A stretch of 64,000 nucleotides of DNA from NCBI GenBank assembly GCA_902702965.1, contig CACRXP010000380.1, positions 298,046 to 362,045 on the forward strand, written 5' to 3'. Below, piece after piece: positions 1-10,829 of the stretch. The notes under the pieces were generated by a model, which saw only the letters and a list, made by a program, of their open reading frames with translations, did no database searches and had not been told where the DNA came from. Source of the stretch: Spirometra erinaceieuropaei. Its lineage: Eukaryota; Platyhelminthes; Cestoda; Diphyllobothriidea; Diphyllobothriidae. Numbering within the stretch: position 1 is the stretch's first letter; each line of letters opens with the position of its first letter. A program made the translations under genes and the position numbers.

Positions 1-23
1 AGCTACGTGAGTGACAGACGTGT

Positions 24-95
24 GCCTATCATGCAGACTCCGGTTTCGTAACCGGTTGCATCGGAGGCGTCATCCATTAGACCACGCGTTGGAGC
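24..95 (-). pseudogene. tRNA-like sequence, degenerate
   Basis: On the minus strand this stretch has an A-box-like segment (GTGGTCTAATGG) and, about 40 bases on, a B-box-like segment with one inserted base (GGTTACGAAACC). The spacing suits a tRNA or the head of a tRNA-derived SINE. I could not fold a clean cloverleaf, so a working tRNA is unlikely. Confidence 0.28.
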
Positions 96-224
96 CGCAG
101 GGATAGGCGGGCGGCCCACTTTTGCATCTTGTGAGGGCCGACGGACCGAGGATGCCTGACAAGTCAGGTTGGTGTTACGAACGGTATGAGTGGGTAGTTA
201 TTGAACTATTCACTATAGCGATAG

Positions 225-400
225 CACCTGTGCTGGCTAAAAGCCCAGACGCGTGTTTCGTCAACTTTGTGTCGCTGGAGCTGATGAATTTCGGTTCAGA
301 TGTATAAGTTCTGAGCGGGTCTGGGGTGTGTTTTGAAGGACTTATTCCAGGTTTTCTAATTCATTTCGGAGGAAATTAGAAGTCTGGACCCGCGCATCTT
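225..400 (-). repeat. Old remnant of hammerhead SINE-like family
   Basis: The stretch at 232-262 matches the conserved 3' side of the hammerhead SINE-like repeat seen at 4762-5005 and 43110-43430 (GCTAAAAGCCCAGAC then CGCGTGTTTCG). The ribozyme middle has decayed. A related AATTNCGGAGGAAATT palindromic segment follows at about 358-376. Confidence 0.45.
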
Positions 401-880
401 GTTGCGTCAGCGTGCGCTTGTCACCTAGCGAGCCACGCCCTCTGCGATCTAAATCACATGGATTGACATACACTGGGCATTTAGATGATGATGTTTGAGC
501 TACACCATCTGGATGGTTTTCATTAGTCAGAGAGCAAGTCCTTTTCACTAGGCGTGACCAATTGGAAGTGCCTATTGCGAGTTTTATCAGAGCTGACAAT
601 ACGCTTGAGCAACATCGACGACAGTGTTGCGCAGGCTTCTTAGACCGCGTCATATCTGGGGGAGCAAGTGAAAGTTCCACAAAGGCCGTGCTGTTGCGGT
701 CTTCTTTCCGTTCCGAAGGAAGAGGGCGTCATACCTCGAAAACCCGTCATGGTAGGTCTGAGGTCGTCGCATTTATTACAACAAATGCCAGGAATTATCA
801 TATGGGTGCCTCAGTGTCGACTTCGCCCTCCCATGCAGGGCGTATTGGCTGGCCTGGCGAAGGTCCTCACCATCTACATT
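401..880. other. No recognisable gene
   Basis: Overlapping short open frames on both strands show no domain or repeat that I recognise. Confidence 0.4.
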
Positions 881-1741
881 CAGTGATCGACCTCATGAAA
901 TGTTTGCCGAGATCTTGAAATACGTTTTCTGTTAGAAGGACTACTTAGGTGGGGTTGTAATATTGGTCATCATAGGGCATAACTCGATGGTATTTTGGAC
1001 TCACTGAGATGTCGGTTGTCGGATGCATTTCCATTGCGCTTCCTATAAAGTCCGCGATCGTTGAAAAATGGCCGCTTTGGTAATATGCACTTTTCACAAT
1101 AGTTTTCGATGCCATTATAGATTCAGATGCATTCTGAGGAAAACGTGCACAGATATATTCTTTCTTATACTCATTTGGTGGCAACTTACGCTTTCTTTAT
1201 ATTTCATACGCGAAGAGATGATAGCTTTCGGCCTTAGGAAGTTTCTAATCATGGGATTTTGTGAGACTGTGCAGTATAAGACGTAGTCTGCATCCATTGC
1301 AACATTTTATGAGCTCTGCATAGTATCTCCTTAAAGGTTTCGGGGTGTATGTGATCATCCTACGCGGAAAGCATACACCTTGTAGACTGGAATGGCTGAT
1401 CTTGGGTCATGATTATTGGGTAGTTGGAAAAATTTCTCAAAACCTGGATATACCCTCTCCAAGTATAAAATATAAAGAAGACTTGATTTACTACCAAATG
1501 AGTGAAAGAAAGCATATTTTTATGCATGTTTCCTATAGAGTGTATTTGAGTTTATAAGGCACTACTTAAATAGTCATTTTTTGCCGGGTGCAGCTTCTAC
1601 AAGAAATCGAAAATAAGTGCATTCAAAAGCCAGCAATCCAGGAAGTGTGAAACGCCATAGGATTACACAGCATGATAATCAATAATACAACCACACCTAT
1701 GAAATCCTCCTAATCGGAAACACATCATAGAATTCCGGCCT
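881..1741. mobile_element. Foldback MITE, divergent older copy
   Basis: The left end (CAGTGATCGACCTCATGAAATG) is a diverged form of the foldback MITE terminus seen intact at 24963 and 30674. Internal blocks typical of the family are present, including the paired 'Yaccgaatgagnnaaag' and 'catgcataaa' motifs in inverted order. The right end is truncated near 1741. It belongs to an older subfamily with the copies at 15283, 36443, 56337 and 63786. Confidence 0.6.
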
Positions 1742-1948
1742 GCGAGTATTCGGAGCGACGTCCCCAGAAAAGAGTCGTTTCGGCTTGGACACTCATCGGC
1801 TGTCGTTCAGTCGTGACCGCTGCATCCCATTTGGGTGTGTTTCAGCACTGCATACATGATCGAAATCCCAGTCGACTGCAGGGCCAGAATGTCTGGAAGC
1901 TGTTCCTGCTCATATTCAATAACTAAAACAGCTTGTGTGGAGTCCGTT

Positions 1949-2042
1949 TAATCACCCCTCGCCTAACTTCGGCAGAGTGTACGGGTCTGCGTGTAATATT
2001 GCCCGGTTAACAGAACCACACTCGGAGTTTAGTATTGGGATG
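1949..2042 (+). repeat. Short repeat family X
   Basis: A block of about 90 bases is shared with 8781-8870 and, inverted, with 4672-4748. The common core reads CGCCTAACTTCGGCA then GTACGGGTCTGCGTG. Its nature is unknown. It abuts the 3' end of the PLE fragment at 2043. The stretch 1742-1948 shows nothing recognisable. Confidence 0.45.
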
Positions 2043-2083
2043 CATTGAAGAAGGAGACACGATCGCTGGGAAAAGAGTGTTAT

Positions 2084-2130
2084 TCGTCCGACGTTTCGGA
2101 TTCCTGCTTGAACCCATCATCAGAGACAAA
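2084..2130 (-). ncRNA. Hammerhead ribozyme motif (PLE family 1)
   Basis: Read on the minus strand, stem I is UUGUCU paired with GGACGA. Then come the core CUGAUGA, one extra U, a six-pair stem II (GGGUUC with GAAUCC), GAAA, a minimal stem III (AC/GU) and cleavage triplet GUC at 2092-2090. All invariant core residues are present. Hammerheads are established in PLE terminal regions. The very short stem III suggests action as a dimer or in tandem copies, which is inference. Confidence 0.75.
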
Positions 2131-2201
2131 GGCAGATACGGGTGGTTCATGCATAAGGGGCTGTAGTATGTATAGGATGCAGTCGCCGTGCCACCGCATA
2201 T

Positions 2202-2753
2202 CTATGAATGCTCACGACTCCCTCTTTCATCAGGGATCGTTGCACATGGTGTGCTGACTGGTTGATGGCCGACATTCTCGTTGTTAATTGCTGCAATTTC
2301 ATCACGTGCGTTGGATGTTGGCGTGATGATTGCTCTACCATCTGACGCACCGACTCTGGTGTTGGGAAAAGTGTTCACCTGTGCGCTCCCCGCGTGTCTA
2401 CTTACTCCGCCTAGGCGATGTCTCAGCACCGAGTATGGAAGGCGAAGATCATTGCACTTGTTATTGAACTGGAGGCCAGTAAACCATGACTGAAGCAGCT
2501 GCCGGCTCACGTGGTCGTCACCTATTGCGAGAATTTTGGCCTCGTCGAATTTGAATGTGTGGCCGGATCTCGTCGAATGAGCCGCAACTTGAGAGCTGGC
2601 GTCATTTCTCCGCACCGCTGCAGCGTGCTCGGCCATTCGCGTTCGGAGCTGTCTTTCGGTTTCTCCGACATAGTTACTTTGTCCGCAACCGCACCAGATC
2701 CGATAAACGACTCTCGATGTTTCTTGCTGCGGCAGCGGGTCTTTCGGTTCCAT
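2202..2753 (-). pseudogene. PLE GIY-YIG endonuclease relic
   Basis: This 183-codon frame encodes the C-terminal endonuclease of a Penelope-like retroelement, which nicks target DNA for primed reverse transcription. Visible landmarks are VVYRIWC (the GIY strand, residues 15-21), YVGET (the YIG strand, about 28-32), the catalytic-type arginine in LRTRMAEH (about 36-43), and the PLE-typical GHTFKF and SWFTG..NKCND blocks. The family sequence RELLESW reads RQLLQSW here, so the acidic residue expected at the active site is lost. The tail after residue 115 is the proline, threonine and asparagine-rich extension seen in sister copies. There is no upstream reverse transcriptase and the start is only the first Met in a truncated copy, so it is a dead fragment. 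Confidence 0.75.
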
Positions 2754-2781
2754 TACCTGACGTCTGGTGGTTGCCTCCGAT

Positions 2782-3537
2782 CATCCGGTTTGGAATCGTT
2801 TATCGGTCTGCATCCCGGGACTCTTCTCATCGCTTCTATTGGCATTGGGATGTATGTCTCCCAGTTTCAAGATGGGCGTTGCGATCTGCTAAAGACCTGG
2901 TCGTCATTTAAGTTCCGGGATGCAAATCCGTCTTCGACTTCAATGATCCACTAGATGATGCTACCCATGGTGTGTGTTGCATTTGCCAAGGGGTTGTGCT
3001 GCGGTTGCACGGAGGAGGTACGTCCAAGTGGCGCATTGGCAGCTGCGACCCTGTGTGGACGCGTGTGCGTCCCAGTTGAAGACGTCTGTCGAGTAGCTGT
3101 AGGTCAGCGTGTCTGGAACCGTTATTTTGATGTCCCTTGACGAAACGTGACCTTGGACAAGGACGCCAGGCATGGGCGTGATGGCTGTCGGCAGCAGAGC
3201 TACCGCTGCTTGCGACATGATGTGTTCGGAAGTTGATGTCGGGTAGCGCTCGTGGGTATCGTTTTCTGCGTGCTAGTAGTTAGTTTGGCACTAACCCATC
3301 CGCAGGCGAAGTGGTCCGGACTCCGCCGCATATGTTCTTCGACAGTGACGTTTACTGGACAAGAAGGAGGCCTTGTACGCCAACCCTAAAGTTTTTTGTG
3401 GTGGTTTGCATGTGGCGGACGTTGAATAGTTTCCCGCCATACTGTAAGAACCATGTCAGGAGGCCCACGGATTTTCCGATTTGAATACTGGATCTCGGAA
3501 ACAGGTCCTTGCTCAAGATATAAATCCAGACAGTCGA
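2782..3537. other. No recognisable gene
   Basis: Short overlapping open frames occur on both strands without family landmarks. I see no repeat matching other parts of the window. Confidence 0.4.
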
Positions 3538-3538
3538 C

Positions 3539-3759
<221 letters not shown>

Positions 3760-3949
3760 ATGGGCGGATGAACATTTTGTCAATAGCAGTGGGATAGAGA
3801 TCTGATGCTCCCTTTTCATTTGTACATTTGGTCGTACCCGTTGTGGGGGTTGTCCTTATGGGCACCTCTGGTGGAGCGAGGTAAGTTTCTACACGATTCG
3901 AAAGCTACCGGACTTGCTGATCTGCACTGGAACCGAATCTGGACCGAAA

Positions 3950-4292
3950 CCGTAAAAACGATCGTTGAGCGCCGCCTACCATTGTATATTCCCGATCGAA
4001 ACGGACAGAGCAACGGGCTCGTGGCCCAGTGGTTAGAGTCGTGGACTTCTAACAAACAGGCTTCGAGTTCGAGCCTCGGGTGTTCCACACTTTGGGGTTG
4101 GGTGTGCCTGGCTGACGACGGCTAATAAGTCAGAAATGGCCATCCCAATCTCCCTTGTCTTCGTCGGTAATGCCATTCTGCCTACATCGTGCATTGGTGT
4201 GCAGGTGCTGGTTAGGCTCGAGAGAGAACCCTAAGGCACTACGGGACAAGTGAGTTCCATAAAAACGATCAGTGAGCGCCCCCTTATCATTG
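3950..4292 (+). mobile_element. tRNA-derived SINE (Arg-TCT-like head)
   Basis: The head at about 4015-4090 resembles tRNA-Arg(TCT). It has an A box (GTGGCCCAGTGG, 4021-4032), an anticodon-arm region with GGACTTCTAA, and a B box (GAGTTCGAGCCTC, about 4065-4077). The body carries the family blocks GGCTGACGACGGCTAATAAG and CCTTGTCTTCGTCGGTAA. The tail (ACGGGACAAGTGAGTTCC then ACGATCAGTGAGCGCC) contains a short hairpin. A tail fragment of another unit sits immediately upstream at 3950-3985, as in a tandem arrangement. Confidence 0.8.
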
Positions 4293-4761
4293 GAGCTTTT
4301 CTGCTGTCTACCCACAGTACTGTCCGGATTCTCTCCTTCAAGGAGGGCAGGTGGTCGGCGTCAGTGTTGGCGTTAGCTTGAGTAAGCCTACCAATTTCCC
4401 CCTGCAAATAGACGGTTGAGGACGCATCCAAAATGCTCCTCCCAGGAAGGATCTACGATTCCTCCGTCAGCACGACTGATCCATCTGAGCTAAGTAATTT
4501 CACAATTTTAGTAGAGTAAGGACCGCAGACTGTCTTGCTTGGGCCAGGAAAGTTCTTCATTTCACCGCGACTCACGCAATTTCGGATTCCACCTGCCGCC
4601 ATATCCTTCTAATTATTTTGTGTTTCACTTGGTCTCCCGTCGCCGCTGACGACAACGGAGTAATATTAACTATGTTTTGGCTGCCATTGCACGCAGACCC
4701 GTACAGTATGCCGAAGTTAGGCGAAGGACAGTTAGGTAACACTCAGAGGGTGACTCCCTGT

Positions 4762-5005
4762 TGCCTTGCTTAATTTCCGAGGAAATTAATGCGCGAACTT
4801 GGAGTAACTCTTTCGAAACAGGCCTTTTCAGGCACGGTCCGAAATTTGATATGAATATACCAGAAAACACACGGGGAAAGCTGGGGGACCCACTGACGAG
4901 CCGAACCCCTCGCAGCTGCGTCAGGCAGCGGCACAAGATCGGCGAAACACGCGTGTCTGGGCTTTTAGCTAATACCTGTGTTGTTAGTACGGTAAATTAT
5001 TGCGC
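4762..5005 (+). mobile_element. Hammerhead-bearing SINE-like retroelement with 13-bp TSD
   Basis: This 244-bp insertion is flanked by perfect 13-bp direct repeats (4749-4761 and 5006-5018), the mark of target-primed retroposition. It carries an apparently intact hammerhead at 4887-4963. Relatives lie at 24685-24950, 28690-29131, 43110-43430 and 48920-49150. Relative to the 43-kb copy, the left part (4762-4855) is inverted with respect to the ribozyme, as expected from twin-priming 5' inversion. The Schistosoma Sm-alpha SINE is a known hammerhead SINE; kinship with it is inference from architecture only. Confidence 0.75.
4887..4963 (+). ncRNA. Hammerhead ribozyme (SINE-type), apparently intact
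   Basis: Stem I is CCCA (4889-4892) with UGGG (4958-4961). The core CUGACGA lies at 4893-4899. Stem II is GCCGA (4900-4904) with UCGGC (4939-4943), closing a structured loop that contains its own GCUGC/GCAGC hairpin. GAAA is at 4944-4947, and stem III is ACAC/GUGU around GC (4947-4956). The cleavage triplet is GUC, with the cut after 4957. Every core residue matches the hammerhead consensus. The stem III strand is a 10-base palindrome, which would also allow dimer formation. Confidence 0.85.
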
Positions 5006-5075
5006 GGTGACTCCCTGTGGCTACTAATTAGTAGACAAAAGACCTACTGAAACAAACACAGTAGTTAGTTGTGTA

Positions 5076-5640
5076 ATAAATGAATTGGTATCGCACAACC
5101 TATCCTTGCGGTTTTCCCACTCTCTGCACTTTGTCCTCGTTGCTCGTTTGCACTCGTCTGCGCTTATACCTTCAGTAGAGCTGTGTAAAAACACGACAGA
5201 GATACGCCAACTGGCCCGCTATAATCGAGCCTTGCTTCTGAAGTCGCATCGCAATGGCTAGAGGCGTTGGCCTGCGACCGCCCTCGACCGCCCTCGACCG
5301 CATTTTTGGAGTTTATATGCTACTGACATGCTTGTCACAGTCAAACGACAGTTGAATGAGTATCTCAATTCAACGTCTTAATTCAATTTTTTATTCACCC
5401 ACTTCACTAAGAAGAAAAGACTGACAGCTGTCATTGCTAGATGTACAGGCACACAGAAGAAGTGATAGGGACCTATTCTAAGTGGTTACAAAAGGACTAC
5501 TAACGCCTCCCGAACTTTCAGCTTCCTCAGTTATCACCCTATCTGCGCTCTAGCGCAGTGTTTAAGCGAATTTCAGCGAGCCGGATGACAGAGCGTCCGA
5601 GAAGCGCTATCTCGGAAGGTCCCTTACAGACATCTGATAC
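5076..5640. other. No recognisable gene
   Basis: Apart from a short direct duplication of CGACCGCCCTC near 5276-5300, I see nothing that I can assign. Confidence 0.35.
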
Positions 5641-5950
5641 TTCGGAGGTGGTATCCGGAAATGCTGACCAGAATTCGACGGATAAAACGTGAGGACAAAG
5701 TCCTGGCTAAAGCAGTGGCGCAGAGTGTCATATATACATGTTGTTGATGTGGTCGGAGAACTCGCCCACCCAACGAGTCAACTGAGGACTGGAGTAGCAA
5801 CCAGACTGAAATCGACGATTTGCCGAAGACTCACGCATATAGAGGACCCGCTGTCAGTCTGTCAAAGGTCTGGCGTGGTTTACCTAGTTGGGTGCATTAT
5901 GGCAGAGCCAATCATGTTGGCTGAAACTGGCAAACAGGTCAGGTAGTGAC
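5641..5950 (+). pseudogene. PLE linker and GIY-YIG N-terminus, fragment
   Basis: The frame 5689-5946 ends in a recognisable PLE endonuclease start: QLRTGVA, then an ...LTHIEDPLSV..RSGVVYLVGC stretch, then LAETGKQVR, corresponding to linker, GIY and YIG segments. The residues between VGC and ETGKQ are corrupted relative to other PLEs, so the YIG strand is damaged, and the frame stops right after the arginine region. The preceding bases may be the end of a reverse transcriptase but are too decayed to be sure. It differs from family 1 (DPLSV rather than KDPLPRQ), so it represents another PLE family. Confidence 0.55.
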
Positions 5951-6919
5951 GCATGAAAATTAAACTACTGTCGGGTGTATAGAAAAACTGCTTCTGGTGG
6001 CCGCTCATAACGCCATAACTTTGTGCTCGACCGCGTGGCAATCTTGGGCCACTTGAATTACCGGATTTCATACCCATTGCAGAAAGAGATCATTTAAACA
6101 ATGGCTCAGTCAACAGAAATAACGATTTACTGCCGTTTTATCAAGCGCCGCCAGGTAAGATCTATTTTGCGGATGAATATCATTTGGGGCGGAGGTGTGG
6201 AAAGGTACCGGACTAATTCACCTTTGACAATCTAGTCCCGTGTTCTTTTACCGAATTGCTTGTTTTAACGTGACGAAGACAACTCGACTAGACAACCCCG
6301 CTTTGCTGGCGTGCTCTGCTTTCAGGTCATTTTACGTTCTGAATGTCAATATTATTCACTAAGCGGTTTTACTTACTGTTCTTAATACTTAGGGCTCGTA
6401 AAATATCATTCGTTAATACGTGAAAACATAATCATTTACGTCAGAGGCGTCTGAGTTTCAACTGAAATGTGTGTTATTATTTGCCCTTGTCGATTAGCCC
6501 GGGTACGAGTTCGAAACTTCTGGGAAGCGTAATTTGGGGCCCAGAAATCACCTTCTCGTCAATATCTACTTTTAATACCGCGATTACATGCATTCCATGT
6601 TGGTTTCATCAAAGGAGGAGGCTTATGGGGAAAAATAAGTTGAATTTGTTAATTTTCCAACAACCAACGACAACCCACCATCAGACGAATGAAGCAAGGG
6701 GGGATATAATTATCGTGCTCTTAGGGAACTTTGTGACCTATTTCTGCAGATGGAGAACATAAGTAGTTTTCTTCCGACTGCATCTTATCCCGACGCTTGG
6801 ACTGAGGCGCAGGTGAGGGCCAACCAGAGCGTTCCGTTCAAAGAGTCGTCATGTTTCCCACTGACAATGTTCTCAACGTGCGGAAATTAAACACGCCGCC
6901 GTAGGCCTTTATTAGTACA
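5951..6919. other. No recognisable gene
   Basis: AT-rich sequence with short open frames only and no repeat shared with the rest of the window that I can detect. Confidence 0.35.
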
Positions 6920-6950
6920 CACGCCTACTTAATTCATTTAAGTAGGCGTG
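6920..6950. repeat. Perfect 13-bp hairpin
   Basis: The arms CACGCCTACTTAA and TTAAGTAGGCGTG pair perfectly around the 5-base loop TTCAT. No T-run follows directly. It may be the remnant of a foldback element terminus, but no relative was found in the window. Confidence 0.7.
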
Positions 6951-7026
6951 CTATTTTAGTATTACGAGTTACATTAATTTTGAAAACTGGTTACGGTTAT
7001 GGCAGGGAGTAAGGGCTATGTTCGAG

Positions 7027-7079
7027 GATAGTTTAGGGTTCGGGAAAGGGTTAGGGGTTGAGGTTAGGGTTAACTTTAG
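7027..7079 (+). repeat. Degenerate TTAGGG-like tract
   Basis: The motif TTAGGG or GTTAGGG occurs about five times in this short span (TTTAGGGTT, GGGTTAGGGG, GGTTAGGGTT, CTTTAGGGT). It resembles an interstitial, decayed telomeric repeat. Confidence 0.45.
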
Positions 7080-8714
7080 GGTCGGAGCCAAGACTGCCTG
7101 CCGCATATCGTCTTAAGCAATCCGGTCCTCTTTTAACGACAACTTTGGATCCCCCGTTTTTCGCCTGTTTACGCGCATTCAGTTGGCATCTTTCAAGTTG
7201 CGCCGTCTGTTCCGGCACGTCGTTGGAGTAATAAAGCAAACACGTAGTGGAGGCGCGAGCTTTCTTAATGCCTTCCGCAGATTCCGTTAATTACTGCCTT
7301 ACTAATAATGCTAATAGTAACATCCCTCGCGTATTACAGGGATCTCTGTGCTTTATTTCCCCAATGGGCTTGTACATTAAGTCTCCGTTCTCCAGCAAAT
7401 TTCAAGAATTAATCACTATCCGAATCTTTTTTTCGCCCGTTCGTGCGGTTCATCGGAACGCGTTCGATAGCTCCCACATTTTGTGTTGGAATTCTTTGTA
7501 GTGGCGAGAACACGTACTCGTAATACCAATGTCCAAGTAGCATTTGTTTATATAATTTACTAATGTTTGAACCACGGCACACACTACAGCTCGCATTCAC
7601 CAAGATGCCTGCAGGCTACAAATCTGATTTCTTTCCCTGTAGCTTGGGTGTGCTTCAGTGCATTAGTCATCAAACATATTCCTTCAAATACTGTTGACGC
7701 ATGAGATACTGTGTTCATCTGTGCAGTTTTTGATATTTTCCTTGTATTCCTTTCACGTCATTCCCTTTCCATTTTTTCCCATATACTTTCTCTGCGTGCA
7801 AAAAATAGGAATTCAAAAGGCACACACCTACTTCCCCCCAAATAAACTGAAGTGAATAATGCGCAAGCTCTGCAGTGACGAGTCGTTTCGCAGACAACCA
7901 ACGATGAGTACTATCATGTAATCACCAGCAATCTACCTTTCGTAGCTCCGGGGTGGGGTACCTCCTACATGTTACCTTAGGCAGTGTGTTCCATGTCGGT
8001 CGCTCGACTGAAGAGTCATAAGGGAGGGGGGATATTGTGTGAGTCAGGGCATCAGACCTATCGAAGGTAGTCGTATGGAAACCGGCGGTATTGGAAGGAC
8101 CTATGAAACGGTCTGCACTGTATTCCCCGCAGGCTGCAAAATCGCAACAACATTCTTAGTTCTATTTCGTAGTGGGGCCTTCGTTTGAACATGTCAGTGG
8201 AGTCTGACAATAAGCGGACACTGTGAGACCAAAGAAGTGTGTACTCGAAATATGCCTCTATGTGTGCTCCCCCTCCCCCCCCCTCAAAGAAATAAGTTAT
8301 CAAATATGCCCTTGGTTGTCAGGAACATGTATTTGTGGGGCGCGACACTTCGACACAGCGTAAGAAACAAGATGCTCGCCATTCTAATGGCGGCCTCCAC
8401 CTGTATATAGTCCAGCATTTGAGTTCATAATTTACTTCCCGAAATTTTGATGTCCTGCGGTAGTCTGTGCTTGCGATCGCCAGCGCGACTGCTCACCCTT
8501 CGGTCCGCATAGCGTCCGTGCCGACTGATTGCATGAGCTGTTCGTAACTTGGTACCAGCCTATCGGGGACTCAACGCCAACCAGCGTCGCGTACTTCGCT
8601 GATTGGCTGCAGACAGCCAAAACTCAGGTGTGCGCGCGCGTCTCGCGTCGGGGCTGACAACCTCAGCGAAGGCCACTTTTCTGACGCGACGACTTGCATC
8701 CAATTGATTTAATG
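7080..8714. other. No recognisable gene
   Basis: Short open frames on both strands, a poly-C run at about 8271-8283 and no recognised repeat or domain. Confidence 0.35.
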
Positions 8715-8870
8715 TATAACCAACTACTATACTTGTTTCAGTAGGTTTTTTTGTATACTAACTAGTATCTACAGGGTCATTTAACTGTCCGCCTAAATTC
8801 GGCATACTGTACGGATCGGCATGCAATGCTGTCCAGTTAATGGCACTAAATTCGGAATTTGGTATTGAGG
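8715..8870 (+). repeat. Repeat family X, contiguous copy
   Basis: This copy joins the two halves that are split at 4672-5075 (minus strand). TTGTTTCAGTAGGT and the CTACAGGGTCA region are followed directly by GCCTAAATTCGGCATACTGTACGG. It therefore shows the empty-site arrangement for the SINE insertion at 4762. Confidence 0.5.
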
Positions 8871-9479
8871 TATACGTCGCCTCAGTAGGGTTTGTTCAGC
8901 CAGCATTGTCTCCTTCACTTTCGATTCGGGGGCTTTCGAGTGGTCGACAGTCCCATCGTTGGCAGGGCCTAAGTTAGCAACAGGACTGGCGACTTTCTAC
9001 AAATCGTTGTGAAAGGCTACTTTATGCACATATCGTCAGCGTTCAATTCTGGGCTGTACACCAAAACAAATCTAACCTCAGTGACAGTACCACAACCGCC
9101 TCACAATTACGATCCTTAGCAGCACGGACTGCAGGTGTGACTTGATGACTCGCATTAGCTGCAAAACCGTGGAAACTAGAGTTTTCAGTGATACTACGGA
9201 AATAGAATTTAAAGGCATCTTGTGTGCATATATGTGTCACCATAGGCCTCAAGGAATGTAAGCGTCTGCTATGCCATGATCAGCAAATCATGACCCTCTC
9301 AGCCTAGTGTGTGTTGGCAGTTCTCTGGCACCTGGTTCCCTGCTGGTAGATGCGCTTGCAATCCGCTGGGTATACAGGTGGTGTGTATGGCTACCCAGTC
9401 ATCATCGTCGTCTCTTCGACCCGTTGTGGTGTTGCTGTTGTTGTTTAAAATCCTGGTCAAGTGTTTGTTGTGGACCGGG
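8871..9479. other. No recognisable gene
   Basis: No domain, RNA or shared repeat seen. From about 9300 the sequence becomes GC-rich and leads into repeat family Z. Confidence 0.35.
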
Positions 9480-9760
9480 GGGTGTGGTGACATGCCTAGG
9501 TGTGGGTCCGGCCCTGCCAGCCACCTGCGCCCTCTCCCGCCTCCAGTCTGTTTGACTCTGTTTTGACACCAGGTTCGGGTGGGGGAGAAGGAGAGAGTGC
9601 GATAGATGCTTCGCAAGTCTACCCTCACTATAAACTAATTCACGCGCAAGTCACCTGCCCGCCCCACCTTGCTGTGGAGCACACGGTGAGCTCTGTCGGG
9701 CACGACAGTCGAACCGTCGTGTGGCACCGCATTCCTCCCGATGCTATATCCTGACAAACA
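9480..9760 (-). repeat. GC-rich repeat family Z
   Basis: The minus strand shares a block with 18930-19145 and 35690-35960 (both minus) and 42770-42895 and 36180-36250 (plus). It includes GCGCGTGAATTAGTTTATAG and a following CGNAGNATCTANCGCACTCTC segment. In two phases it encodes LRSIYRTL, also seen near 36210, so it may be a fragment of an unidentified retroelement ORF. Confidence 0.45.
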
Positions 9761-10829
9761 CATTTCAGAGAGTCGGGCAGTGCCCGTAAGATCAGTGTAC
9801 CAGTTACATCCTTGCCACGACCAGCCATTGTGAAACCGACAACACCCTTAAACTTATCCCGAAGAGCAGTCACGGCCACCTTTCATGATGCTAAGTGCTC
9901 TGCTGACCTCACCAGGTATGAAAGGAGCAATTGGAGGCTGCGCTCAGGTTAGCACCGTTTTTGCTGCTCGGCGAGAGGATACTGTCAGGAATCTGTGCAG
10001 TGTTAAGAACTGCATAGTTAGCCGCTTGCAGGGCACATTCGGCATTCGGGCTTCCTCATCTTACTTTAAAGATGAGGTTAATCCCACCAGATCATGGTTG
10101 AGTGAACGTGAAGTGCCACGAAGGATTGAGCAGGAGACTTCCTACTCTTAATCTTCTAGTTCTTTTTTGAGTTTCGAAGGACTATAAACAATCACTAGAG
10201 TTTGGTGTATTTATTCTTCTTATCAGTCTACTTAGACGGTTGTTGACAGCAGGACTCGACATGGGTATATTTTTGGAGAAGACGCCGATATTCACAATCT
10301 CGGTCGAAAATCTCATGATTGGGCTAGACGGATGAACAAGATATTGGAGAAATTTCTAAATCGGCCACTCAAACATTCAAAGGTGATGTGGACTAGCATT
10401 AACAGACCAGTGAAGGCGCTAAGTAGGCCGGAGAATTAATATTCCGTAAAATTAAGCCTTAGGACGCCCCACGGAGAAGAATTCTTTCGCGTAATAAGGA
10501 ATAGTTTTCAGGAGAAAAGCAGAGATTTTTGGAAAATTTACACATTTCGACGCCATCCCGCTAGCACGTGGACTAAAGACGGAGGGAGGGAGGTCATTTA
10601 TTTTTAACACAATGGATAGCATAGGTATATCGTAGATAGACTGGGTCGCGAGTGAGATCCTTGCTACCACGATCTCCAGGCCCGGTCCCGAATGGAAAGA
10701 GAAGAAGTGGGACGCCGGTTTGGAGGATTGCTTATTCTGTACAGAATAATCGGAAGAGGGGTGGAAGAGAGTTAACAACTGAGTGAGGGCACGTCCGGCG
10801 CCGGGTGACTGGCATCCCCTGTGTCCGCC
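9761..10829. other. No recognisable gene
   Basis: Open frames of 79-88 codons (9640-9879 minus, 9885-10151 plus) have no landmark that I recognise. Confidence 0.35.

Larger units (their letters stand above)
2043..2781 (-). mobile_element. Penelope-like element family 1, 5'-truncated copy
   Basis: The minus strand carries, in order, a GIY-YIG endonuclease coding relic, a 3' terminal region with a hammerhead motif, and a purine/pyrimidine-rich 3' end (GAAGAAGGAGAC on the plus strand at 2047). It aligns by eye with the copies at 40175-41637, 33338-33767 and 57465-58435. The match to the 40-kb copy stops near 2781, so the reverse transcriptase part is missing. A 9-base match (ATTGGGATG at 2034 and 2844) might be a target duplication if unseen element sequence extends to 2843. 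That is uncertain. Confidence 0.75.
4672..5075 (-). repeat. Repeat family X split by a SINE insertion
   Basis: The outer parts (4672-4761 and 5006-5075) are, on the minus strand, the two halves of a repeat seen uninterrupted at 8715-8870. They are separated by the 244-bp insertion at 4762-5005. GGTGACTCCCTGT occurs on both sides of the insertion. Family X itself has no identified coding or RNA function. The stretch 4293-4671 shows nothing recognisable. Confidence 0.5.

Noticed and set aside
2034..2852. ATTGGGATG direct repeat as target duplication of the 2-kb PLE
   Set aside because: It would require element sequence between 2782 and 2843 that does not match the sister copies, so it may be coincidence.
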